From Candidatus Eiseniibacteriota bacterium (GTDB lineage Bacteria; Arandabacterota; Arandabacteria; Arandabacterales; Arandabacteraceae), in contig JAUXGG010000162.1 in the NCBI GenBank assembly GCA_030622265.1, forward strand, positions 1 through 5,159: a DNA stretch of 5,159 nucleotides, read 5' to 3'. The notes under the pieces were generated by a model. The model saw only the letters and a program-made list of their open reading frames with translations. It was not told the DNA's origin and did not search any database. The translations under genes and the position numbers were made by a program. Below are positions 1 through 5,159 of this stretch, piece by piece (position 1 is the stretch's first letter; every line of letters begins with the position of its first letter).

Positions 1-587
1 GTCGCGAACCCGTTTTCTCTGCCTCACTCCTACAGACCGGTGACATAGGTCGGAAGGAGTTATCCGTCCAACTCAGCCGGTGGGTAAGGTCTGGCCGCCT
101 GATCCAGTTGCGTCGGGGTGTTTACTCCATCGCGAAGCCATACCGGAAGACCGAACCCCACCCATTCCTGATAGCCAACAGCCTCCGCAGAAACTCGTAC
201 ATTAGCCTGCAATCCGCACTCGCGTTCCACGGCTTGATTCCCGAACACGTACCGGTTTGTACCAGCGTGACGACCGGCCGGTCCGAACAACTCGAGACGG
301 CGTTGGGCACCTACCACTACCGTCGCATTAAGCCGGATTATCTCTTTGGTTTTGGACAGCAGGAAGTGGCTCTTAACCAGTATGCATTTGTGGCCATTGC
401 CGAAAAAGCCCTGCTCGACCTCGTCTATCTCACGCCCGGCGCAGACACAGATTCATACCTGCGTGAACTCCGCCTCCAACATACCGAGACGATCGACGGT
501 GAGACGCTTGAGAAGCTGGCAGACCGTATTGGTAAACCCAAACTCAGGTCCGCCGTGAAGATCATTCGTCGAATCCTTGAAGATTGA
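1..587 (+). CDS. abiEi: AbiEi-type antitoxin / transcriptional repressor of a type IV toxin-antitoxin system (5' end outside window)
   Basis: The frame is open from base 3 to the TGA at 585-587, giving 194 visible residues. No ATG or GTG lies in frame near the left edge, so the start is outside the window. An internal TTG at 108 would remove half of the DNA-binding domain and is very unlikely to be real. The first 45 or so residues form the AbiEi N-terminal winged helix: a helix starting at SASLLQTGDIGR, then LSVQLSRWVRSGRLIQLRRG and VYSIA as the wing. The remainder matches the AbiEi C-terminal antitoxin domain, with YISLQSALAFHGLIPE, then VTTGR, GTYHYRRIKPDYLFG and EKALLDLVYL. In characterised AbiE systems this protein represses its own operon by binding repeats in the promoter and counteracts AbiEii without binding it directly (type IV mode). 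The gene is followed after 15 bases by the toxin gene, the standard AbiE order. The promoter and operator would lie left of the window. Confidence 0.9.
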   Translation, partial: REPVFSASLLQTGDIGRKELSVQLSRWVRSGRLIQLRRGVYSIAKPYRKTEPHPFLIANSLRRNSYISLQSALAFHGLIPEHVPVCTSVTTGRSEQLETALGTYHYRRIKPDYLFGFGQQEVALNQYAFVAIAEKALLDLVYLTPGADTDSYLRELRLQHTETIDGETLEKLADRIGKPKLRSAVKIIRRILED

Positions 588-602
588 GGAGATGAATTCC
601 GC

Positions 603-1409
603 ATGAAAGATCACCTGCGACACCTGGTGGACAGCATCCACGGCGATGTGAATCAGAAGATCTGCATCGCCCGTGAGTACCTCCAGGCGCGTATCCTCCA
701 GGGTTTCCAGGAGGACGGTGTCTTTGCCCGTTGGGCATTTCAGGGCGGTACGGCACTTCGTTTCTTGTTCTCGCTGCCGCGCTTCTCGGAAGATCTGGAT
801 TTTGCGCTGATCCACATCGGTGAGGATGCCCTTTTTGAGCGAGCCGTGAAGCGCGTACAAAACGCTTTCCGGGCAGAAGGATACGATATCGCCATCAAGG
901 ACAGGCCTGAAAGGACGGTAGCATCCACGTTCATCGGTTTCACGGGTCTGTTATACGAATTGGGATTGTCAACGCAACGGCAACAGATCTTCTCCGTCAA
1001 GGTGGAGGTGGACACAAATCCACCCGTCGGCGCGAGGATGGATACGACGCTGGTGCGCAGGCACGTGACACTAAATCTCCACCATTACGACAAGGCCTCA
1101 CTTTTGTCGGGGAAGGTGCACGCACTGTTGAGCAGGTCGTGGTGCAAAGGTCGGGACCTCTACGACCTCGTATGGTATCTGTCTGACACAGCCTGGCCTG
1201 AACCGAATCTGCCCTTTCTCAACTCGGCCCTGTCTCAAACTGGCTGGACGGGCCCTGAGCTTGTGGCGGATAACTGGAGGAAGGCGCTTGTGAATAAGCT
1301 GAAGGGCCTCGATTGGGATGCGGCCCGCGCCGATCTACTGCCCTTCCTCGAGCGGCCCCGCGAGGTTGACCTAATTCGTCCTGAGCATTTCTTCCGGCTG
1401 CTCCAATAG
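603..1409 (+). CDS. abiEii: AbiEii/AbiGii-family nucleotidyltransferase toxin
   Basis: This is a 268-residue protein that appears complete. Its ATG is preceded by AGGAG at 587-591, which overlaps the antitoxin stop, so the two genes are probably co-transcribed and translationally linked. Family motifs run in the expected order: GGTALR at residues 48-53 (the GG[S/T] nucleotide-binding turn of DNA polymerase beta-like transferases), FSEDLDF at 61-67 with the acidic pair Asp64/Asp66 that should bind metal, KVEVDTN at 133-139, SGKVHALLSR around Lys171, and KGRDLYDLVW at 182-191 with Asp185/Asp188. All catalytic residues I would expect are present, so the toxin looks active. Known AbiEii-type toxins transfer nucleotides, and the related mycobacterial MenT toxins modify tRNA acceptor ends. 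The target here cannot be read from sequence. AbiE pairs act in plasmid or island stabilisation and in abortive phage infection. The stop codon lies only 57 bases before a broken sulfatase fragment, which suggests that the operon was acquired. Confidence 0.93.
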   Translation: MKDHLRHLVDSIHGDVNQKICIAREYLQARILQGFQEDGVFARWAFQGGTALRFLFSLPRFSEDLDFALIHIGEDALFERAVKRVQNAFRAEGYDIAIKDRPERTVASTFIGFTGLLYELGLSTQRQQIFSVKVEVDTNPPVGARMDTTLVRRHVTLNLHHYDKASLLSGKVHALLSRSWCKGRDLYDLVWYLSDTAWPEPNLPFLNSALSQTGWTGPELVADNWRKALVNKLKGLDWDAARADLLPFLERPREVDLIRPEHFFRLLQ

Positions 1410-1466
1410 CAGCGGCGCGGTGGTGCGGGCGGTGCGAAGCAAGGAACCTGGTTTCCTCGACATCCT

Positions 1467-1695
1467 GCGGCATCCCGGACATTCCTGGGCGCCTCGATGG
1501 TAAGGCCGGAGACCATGCCCTTCTCGCGCGTCGCGGGCCGCAAGTCGGTAAGATCCCGCGGAGCGCCTGCCAGTAGGATCGATCCTCCGTATTTCCTTAT
1601 ATGGCACTCAGAAAGCCGGTTCACGGGCCGCAACAAGGTGAGCCTGAATGGACGGTACGGCCAAAGCCCTGAAAGCTCTCGGCTATATCCAATAG
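1467..1695 (+). pseudogene. Frameshifted C-terminal fragment of a second sulfatase-family lipoprotein
   Basis: Reading bases 1467-1649 in one frame and 1651-1695 in the next gives 75 residues and a TAG stop. These align without a gap to the last 75 residues (3447-3674) of the intact sulfatase-like gene downstream, and I count about 33 identities by eye. Shared blocks include TF[LI]G, MPF, PPYFLIWH versus APYVLIWH, and an identical C-terminal LKALGYIQ. A single extra base near 1647-1652 explains the frame change, since the two spans are 229 and 228 bases long. Similarity ends abruptly at about 1467, and bases 1410-1466 after the toxin stop show none in any forward frame. This is what remains of a diverged tandem paralogue whose 5' part is missing here. 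A long open frame starting at 1497 runs through the first frame of this fragment into the next gene, but it is an artefact of the frameshift. Confidence 0.82.
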
Positions 1696-1718
1696 CCCTG
1701 GTACGTCCAATAGCCGGC

Positions 1719-1747
1719 TTGCCCCTACTTTTTGAGCGTGTTACACT
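1719..1747 (+). promoter_or_regulatory. Candidate sigma-70 promoter for the sulfatase-like gene
   Basis: TTGCCC at 1719-1724 and TACACT at 1742-1747 are separated by exactly 17 bases. Each hexamer matches four of six consensus positions. Transcription would start near 1754, giving a leader of about 55 to 70 bases that contains the SD hairpin described separately. The location fits well: it lies just past the stop of the decayed fragment and before the first plausible start of the intact gene. It is judged by consensus only. Confidence 0.42.
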
Positions 1748-1789
1748 GCCTTCACGGGTGTGGATTCAGCTGCGCGTGGAGAGTTTTCT

Positions 1790-1808
1790 CTGGAGGAACT
1801 TCTTCCAG
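1790..1808 (+). promoter_or_regulatory. Hairpin that covers the Shine-Dalgarno of the sulfatase-like gene
   Basis: CTGGAGGA (1790-1797), loop ACT, TCTTCCAG (1801-1808) forms an eight-pair stem with one G-U pair. The only strong SD in the leader, GGAGG at 1792-1796, lies wholly inside the stem. The stem ends directly against a GTG start candidate at 1809. If folded in the mRNA it would restrict initiation at the first starts. The pairing can be read directly; a regulatory role is inference. Confidence 0.4.
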
Positions 1809-1883
1809 GTGAAAGCCACGAAGATGAAGATCACGAAGGTGAAGATCACAAAGGTGAAAGTCGCAAAGGTGAAAGTCGCGAAA
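1809..1883 (+). repeat. Five tandem 15-bp repeats encoding the lysine-rich N-region of the signal peptide
   Basis: The five units start at 1809, 1824, 1839, 1854 and 1869. Each is a variant of GTGAAGATCACGAAG, and the last two differ only near their ends. They encode VKATK, MKITK, VKITK, VKVAK and VKVAK. Because the unit is a multiple of three, copy-number changes keep the frame. Each unit begins with GTG or ATG and can serve as a start codon. Every unit but the second begins within an AGGTGA-like SD element that sits 11 bases before the next unit. The repeat lies directly before the hydrophobic core of a lipoprotein signal peptide, so copy number changes the length and charge of its N-region. 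Confidence 0.85.
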
Positions 1884-3674
1884 TGGTTGCTGCCTGTTCT
1901 GTGCCTTCTGATTCTATCGTGCGGTAGCGACGAGCGGCCGCTCAACGTGGTGATTATCGGGGTCGATACCCTTCGGCCAGATCACCTGGGCTGCTATGGC
2001 TATCATCGCGACACGAGTCCCGCGATCGACGAGCTCGCGGGTGAATCTACTCTTTTTGAGAACGCCATAAGCCAGTCACCCTGGACCCTCCCTTCCTTCG
2101 GATCGATCTTCACCTCGCTCTACCCGAGCCAGCACGGGGCGATGTCGGCGGTCTCCAGAATGCGGGAGACCTTCCCAACGCTCGCGACGATCCTTTCGGA
2201 TAGAGGCTATGCTACCGGGGCGATCGTGAATGCCAGCGTCTTGAAGCCCGAGTACGGAGTGAACAGGGGATTCGAATACTATGACCCCACACCACTCGAG
2301 GGCCGAAATGCAGACGGGACGACCCGTGACGCTCTGGCCTGGGTGGACGACAACCCTGGCCGGCCTTTTCTTCTCTTCGCCCATTACTTCGACCCCCACG
2401 AGCCCTATGCCCCACCCCCACCTTACTCTACGCGTTACCGGGGGGCTTACGATGGCCCGATTGGAGAGAGGTTCGTGCTTCATGATCACTTCCCGGAAGT
2501 CCAGGGCATGGCCTTCGACGATCTTAAGAGACTCTCGGTGGCGGACTGGGACCAGATTCGCGCTCTCTATGACGGCGAGATCGCCTTCACCGACAGCCAG
2601 GTCGGATTGTTGCTTGAAGGATTGCGCGAGCGCGATCTGATGGCGAACACCCTGGTGATCTTCCTCTCGGACCATGGGGAGGAATTCTACGAGCACGGAG
2701 GCTTCGGTCACGGCCACGTCCTTTACGACGAGGTGATACATGTTCCGCTGATGTTCTCACTGCCCGGAAAGATCCCGGAGGGAAAGCGCATCGACCGGCA
2801 GGTGCGCATGGTCGACATAATGCCCACGATCCTCGATTTCCTGGATATTGAGATCGGCAGTCATATGGAGGGCTTGAGCCTTGCCTCGATGCTCGGCCTC
2901 ACCGGGGAGAAGAACACCTCCCGGAACGCCATCCTCCCGGCCGATGCGGCCTACTCCGAGGGTCTTCTTCATGGACCGGAGCGAAAGTGCATAAGTCGCC
3001 GCCCCTGGAAGCTCATCTACGACCTCTCCTCGCGGGAAACCACCCTGTTCGACCGGGAAGATGACCCGGCCGAGCTGCGTGACGCTGTAATGGAAGAGCC
3101 TGACGTCCTGCATCCGCTCACCGGCTTGATAGTAAGAGCCCTGCTTCGCACCTCTCCCACCTGGTTTATCGAGATGGCGGGCGATCAAGAGGTCTTCGAT
3201 CTTAAGATGAGAACAGACAAGGGCCCCGGGGTCGCGCACGTCCAGTTGGCTGTCTCTCTCGATGAATCCGGTTCCCCGACCGCCGCGGTCCAGGGCCTCG
3301 ATGCGGTCCAGGGCCTCGATGTCGAGTCGCACGGTCTTAAGATCTCGGCACGCGCTCACCCGGATCGTCCCATCACATTCGCCCTTCAGCTCGACGGACC
3401 GCCCCGCCTTCCCCTTGAGTTCAAGGTCATGATTGACGGAGAAGAGGCGGCCGGGCACACCTTCATAGGCGACTCCCTCGAGAATCCCCGGGCGATGCCC
3501 TTCGCACTTGAACTCCGAGGCGTGGACGCCCGCTCCAAGTCCAGTCCCCGGCCCCGTCCAGGAGCGCCCTATGTTCTGATATGGCATACTCTGCCGGAAT
3601 TCAGGGGCAAGACCGCGGTGAAACTGGATGAGTCGACACGGCAGGAGCTCAAGGCGCTCGGCTATATCCAGTAA
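1824..3674 (+). CDS. Sulfatase-superfamily (alkaline-phosphatase fold) lipoprotein with Thr at the nucleophile position
   Basis: From the ATG at 1824 the protein has 616 residues, with an N-region of KxxxK repeats, a hydrophobic core (WLLPVLCLLIL) and a lipobox ending in Cys33. It is therefore probably an exported, lipid-anchored protein. The sulfatase fold follows: VVIIGVDTLRPDHLGCYGY (metal ligand Asp48), SPWTLPSFGS (residues 85-94), HYFDPHEPY (187-195), LSDHGEEF (metal ligands Asp283/His284) and GHGHVLYDEVIHVPLM (295-310). The classic C/S-x-P-S-R formylglycine site is replaced by T-L-P-S-F, with Thr88 in the nucleophile place. Thr nucleophiles are known in the same superfamily in LtaS and EptA/MCR phosphotransferases, so a phosphate or other ester substrate is possible. 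After about residue 400 comes a region I cannot assign, ending in ELKALGYIQ. Other possible starts are GTG at 1809 (best spaced from GGAGG, 12 bases) and GTG at 1839, 1854 or 1869; the last gives an 18-residue signal ending at Cys, a typical length. A start at 1497 would take in the neighbouring pseudogene and bury the signal peptide. The substrate is unknown. Confidence 0.85.
   Translation: MKITKVKITKVKVAKVKVAKWLLPVLCLLILSCGSDERPLNVVIIGVDTLRPDHLGCYGYHRDTSPAIDELAGESTLFENAISQSPWTLPSFGSIFTSLYPSQHGAMSAVSRMRETFPTLATILSDRGYATGAIVNASVLKPEYGVNRGFEYYDPTPLEGRNADGTTRDALAWVDDNPGRPFLLFAHYFDPHEPYAPPPPYSTRYRGAYDGPIGERFVLHDHFPEVQGMAFDDLKRLSVADWDQIRALYDGEIAFTDSQVGLLLEGLRERDLMANTLVIFLSDHGEEFYEHGGFGHGHVLYDEVIHVPLMFSLPGKIPEGKRIDRQVRMVDIMPTILDFLDIEIGSHMEGLSLASMLGLTGEKNTSRNAILPADAAYSEGLLHGPERKCISRRPWKLIYDLSSRETTLFDREDDPAELRDAVMEEPDVLHPLTGLIVRALLRTSPTWFIEMAGDQEVFDLKMRTDKGPGVAHVQLAVSLDESGSPTAAVQGLDAVQGLDVESHGLKISARAHPDRPITFALQLDGPPRLPLEFKVMIDGEEAAGHTFIGDSLENPRAMPFALELRGVDARSKSSPRPRPGAPYVLIWHTLPEFRGKTAVKLDESTRQELKALGYIQ
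3285..3320 (+). repeat. Exact 18-bp tandem duplication inside the sulfatase-like gene
   Basis: GCGGTCCAGGGCCTCGAT occurs twice without mismatch at 3285-3302 and 3303-3320, encoding AVQGLD twice in frame. It lies in the poorly conserved region after the catalytic domain. Perfect identity suggests a recent slippage or duplication event. Confidence 0.9.
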
Positions 3675-3702
3675 GCGCGTCTCGCGAAACTCAAACCCCA
3701 CA

Positions 3703-3725
3703 GCGGATCCCACACTGGATCCCGC
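3703..3725 (+). terminator. Weak hairpin after the sulfatase-like gene, possible transcript end
   Basis: GCGGATCC (3703-3710), loop CACACT, GGATCCCGC (3717-3725) can form eight pairs with one bulged C, beginning 28 bases after the TAA. No T-run follows, so it is not a standard intrinsic terminator. It could protect the 3' end or have no role. Confidence 0.25.
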
Positions 3726-3767
3726 AAACGCACCTCGCGGAAGGCCCCTTACTGGCGTGTTCGAACC

Positions 3768-3887
3768 CTAGACAATCCCGAGACTTGAGAGGACGGAGAG
3801 CAGGGAAAACCCGAACCCCGTGAGTCCCTTGATCAGGCCGGCGGCGAAGACGGCGATGATTGCGTAGATTGCGGTTTCAACCGACAA
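3768..3887 (-). pseudogene. N-terminal stump of a TauE/SafE-family membrane permease
   Basis: On the minus strand a TTG start at 3887-3885, with GAGG/CAGG a few bases before it, opens a 39-residue frame ending in TAG at 3770-3768. It reads MSVETAIYAI, then IAVFAAGLIKGLTGFGFSLL, then SVLSSLGIV. The run AAGLIKGLTGFGFSLLSV closely resembles the first membrane helix and conserved G-x-x-G-FG turn of TauE/SafE (DUF81) permeases, which export sulfite or other sulfur compounds. Family members have about 250 residues and seven or eight helices. After the stop I find no continuation in any minus-strand frame before the sulfatase-like gene. It is therefore probably the 5' end of a gene cut off by a deletion. 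A genuine 39-residue membrane peptide is possible but less likely. Family assignment rests on one motif. Confidence 0.55.
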
Positions 3888-4020
3888 ACCTGACCTCGTC
3901 TCGCTGCGTTCACCGGCAGTTGACCATCAGCCACGGCTGCTCCATGAATACCACAACCTCCCGCAAGCCAAAAGTCTTTTCCTGCCAGAAGCCTTTTCCT
4001 TGTTGAGTCCCACCTACTGC
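3888..4020. other. Non-coding spacer between the permease stump and the peptidase promoter
   Basis: I see no supported gene here. The longest plus-strand frame is a 20-codon ATG frame at 3944 without an SD. A TTGACC at 3920-3925 resembles a -35 box but has no convincing -10 at 16 to 18 bases. A short inverted repeat AGCC-AC-GGCT near 3929-3938 has too small a loop to matter, and CTTTTCCT occurs twice at about 3976-4000. Together with the stump and hairpin, this accounts for the 461-base stretch 3675-4135 that lacks an intact gene. Confidence 0.6.
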
Positions 4021-4049
4021 TTGTCGAGATCGGGAAAATCCACTATCCT
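4021..4049 (+). promoter_or_regulatory. Candidate sigma-70 promoter for the M3 peptidase gene
   Basis: TTGTCG at 4021-4026 and TATCCT at 4044-4049 are separated by 17 bases, each matching four of six consensus positions. Transcription would start near 4056, leaving a leader of about 80 bases before the ATG at 4136. The gene therefore probably has its own transcript and does not depend on the sulfatase-like gene. The call is consensus-based only. Confidence 0.42.
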
Positions 4050-4135
4050 TAGGAGACAATTTCCCTGGTTATGAGGATTGTGGGCGCTTAATGCCTCCGG
4101 GCACGCCTGAAGAAAACTCAAGTGGAGGAAAAAGA

Positions 4136-5159
4136 ATGATGACCGAAACCAACAAGATGAGATGGGACCTGGAATCCGTTTTCCCGGGAGGATCGGACTC
4201 TGCGGAGTTCGAGCAATTCCGCAAGGATGTGGCGGCCGAAATCAAGGCGGCAGTCGAGAAGGCCCAGGGACTCCCGCTTAAGCTCGACACCAAGACGTTC
4301 GATAAATGGATCGACACCTTCTCGGCATTACAGGACCTCAAGATGAGAAGGAGCCACGCCGAGAGCTTCGCTTACTGCCTGGCCTCCCAGGATGTGAGTG
4401 ATGACAAGGCTATGGTCATCGTGGATGACATGATGAGCCTCTATGCCGAAACAGAAGCCATCAGGTCGGCCATCGAGGAACTGGCACTGGCCCTGGACGA
4501 CGAGGCCTGGAACAAACTGGTCGCTGATCCCAGGATCGAGGGTGCGGCCTTCTACTGGAATGAGCTGCGCGACAATGCAAGGCTCAAGATGGAACCCAGG
4601 ATGGAGAAGCTGGCCACGGAGCTTGCCACCAATGGCTATCACGGCTGGAACCTCCTCTATGCCCGCCTGTCCGGCGACCTCACCACCGAGTTCGAGGAGG
4701 GCGGCAAGACCGAGACGCTTTCGATGGGCCAGCTGTCCAATAAGTTCAGCTCACCCGACAGAAACATCCGCAGGTCCGCATTCGAGAAACTCGAATCCAC
4801 GTGGAAGACCATCGAGCCTCTGGTCGCCATGGAGCTCAACTCCCAGGCGGGCTTTCGCCTGAGCCTGTATAAGGCCAGGGGCTGGAAGTCTCCCATGTTT
4901 GAGCCCCTGTTGATGGGCCGGGTAAAGCAGGAAACCGTCGACGCCATGTGGGACGCGATCGCTGCGGTTCAGCCCAGGATCGCCAAGTATATAGATGCTA
5001 AGAAGAAGATTCTCGGGATCGACGACCTCAAATGGTATGACCAGACCGCGCCCCTCGGAGACATCGAGAAGAGCTATACCTATGATGAGGCCTGTGATTT
5101 CGTGGTCAAGCACCTCACATCGTTCTCAAGCGATCTCGGCGACTTCGCCAGGATGGCCA
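4136..5159 (+). CDS. pepF: M3-family oligoendopeptidase, PepF type (3' end outside window)
   Basis: The frame stays open from the ATG at 4136 to the right edge, giving 341 residues. GGAGG at 4124-4128 sits seven bases before the ATG. A second ATG follows directly, and an in-frame ATG at 4091 would add 15 residues but lacks a good SD. The N-terminus, KMRWDLESVFPGGSDS, is the typical W-D-L-x-x-x-F/Y-P opening of PepF-like enzymes. Residues of about 20-190 form a long helical region (the M3 N-terminal domain). From about 197 come MGQLSNKFSSPDRNIRRSAF, then ARGWKSPMFEPLL and RIAKYIDAKKKILGI with WYDQTAPLG, all characteristic of the start of the M3 catalytic domain. The zinc-binding HExxH expected near residues 380-400 lies beyond the window, so activity cannot be confirmed. 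No signal peptide is visible, so the enzyme is probably cytoplasmic and degrades short peptides. The exact subfamily is uncertain. Confidence 0.88.
   Translation, partial: MMTETNKMRWDLESVFPGGSDSAEFEQFRKDVAAEIKAAVEKAQGLPLKLDTKTFDKWIDTFSALQDLKMRRSHAESFAYCLASQDVSDDKAMVIVDDMMSLYAETEAIRSAIEELALALDDEAWNKLVADPRIEGAAFYWNELRDNARLKMEPRMEKLATELATNGYHGWNLLYARLSGDLTTEFEEGGKTETLSMGQLSNKFSSPDRNIRRSAFEKLESTWKTIEPLVAMELNSQAGFRLSLYKARGWKSPMFEPLLMGRVKQETVDAMWDAIAAVQPRIAKYIDAKKKILGIDDLKWYDQTAPLGDIEKSYTYDEACDFVVKHLTSFSSDLGDFARMA

Noticed and set aside
453..860. Minus-strand open frame across the antitoxin-toxin junction
   Set aside because: Both plus-strand genes are well supported by family motifs, so this is a shadow frame.
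1410..1470. Terminal inverted repeats or attachment site marking the end of a mobile element
   Set aside because: No clear inverted or direct repeat pair was found within the window; the partner end would lie left of base 1.
1809..1883. CRISPR-like or direct-repeat array
   Set aside because: The units are contiguous with no spacers, are only 15 bp long, and fit a coding tandem repeat.
2076..2741. Minus-strand open frame of 221 codons
   Set aside because: It is a shadow of the catalytic domain of the sulfatase-like gene, with no SD and no recognisable motifs.
2757..3713. Long minus-strand open frame (318 codons) opposite the sulfatase-like gene
   Set aside because: It mirrors the codon pattern of the plus-strand gene, has no recognisable domain, and includes the complement of clearly conserved coding sequence.
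3944..4006. 20-codon ATG frame in the spacer before the peptidase
   Set aside because: No SD, no hydrophobic or other recognisable pattern, and a length expected by chance.
4071..4091. Six-codon frame MRIVGA whose TAA overlaps an in-frame upstream ATG of the peptidase gene (possible leader peptide)
   Set aside because: It has no distinctive amino acid runs, no clear SD and no attenuator-like stem, so the TAATG overlap is probably coincidence.
4443..4862. Plus-strand open frame of 139 codons in another frame within the peptidase gene
   Set aside because: Its composition is biased to Pro, Ser and Arg as expected from an out-of-frame read of the real peptidase frame.

Overview
The window reads as a piece of chromosome from a moderately GC-rich Gram-negative bacterium. 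A lipoprotein signal peptide on a sulfatase-fold enzyme, SD-led genes and E. coli-like sigma-70 promoter candidates support this. I cannot assign a phylum; an uncultured FCB-type or deltaproteobacterial-like lineage is only a guess.

Layout from left to right. (1) Bases 1-1409 hold a two-gene type IV toxin-antitoxin (AbiE) operon. The AbiEi antitoxin/repressor is cut by the left window edge, and the AbiEii nucleotidyltransferase toxin follows 15 bases after its stop. (2) Bases 1467-1695 are a decayed C-terminal fragment of a second sulfatase-family lipoprotein. It aligns without gaps over 75 residues with the C-terminus of the intact copy downstream, apart from one extra base that breaks its frame. 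The AbiE operon abuts this fragment and may have interrupted that paralogue. (3) Bases 1719-3674 hold the intact sulfatase-superfamily lipoprotein gene with its own candidate promoter. A hairpin covers its best Shine-Dalgarno, and five 15-bp tandem repeats around the start each supply a possible start codon. The position usually held by the formylglycine precursor (Cys/Ser) is Thr, so the enzyme may not be a sulfate ester hydrolase. (4) Bases 3675-4135 are mostly non-coding and hold a 39-codon minus-strand stump resembling the N-terminus of a TauE/SafE permease. (5) Bases 4136-5159 are the N-terminal part of an M3-family oligoendopeptidase (PepF type), with its own promoter and a strong SD. 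The catalytic HExxH lies past the right edge.

The genes do not look like one pathway. AbiE is a self-contained addiction or phage-defence cassette beside a worn-down accessory stretch with two gene remnants, bordered on the right by a probable housekeeping peptidase. I found no clearly new system. The most unusual part is the 5' end of the sulfatase-like gene (hairpin-covered SD plus start-codon-bearing tandem repeat), and the best evidence of genome history is the sulfatase fragment next to AbiE.
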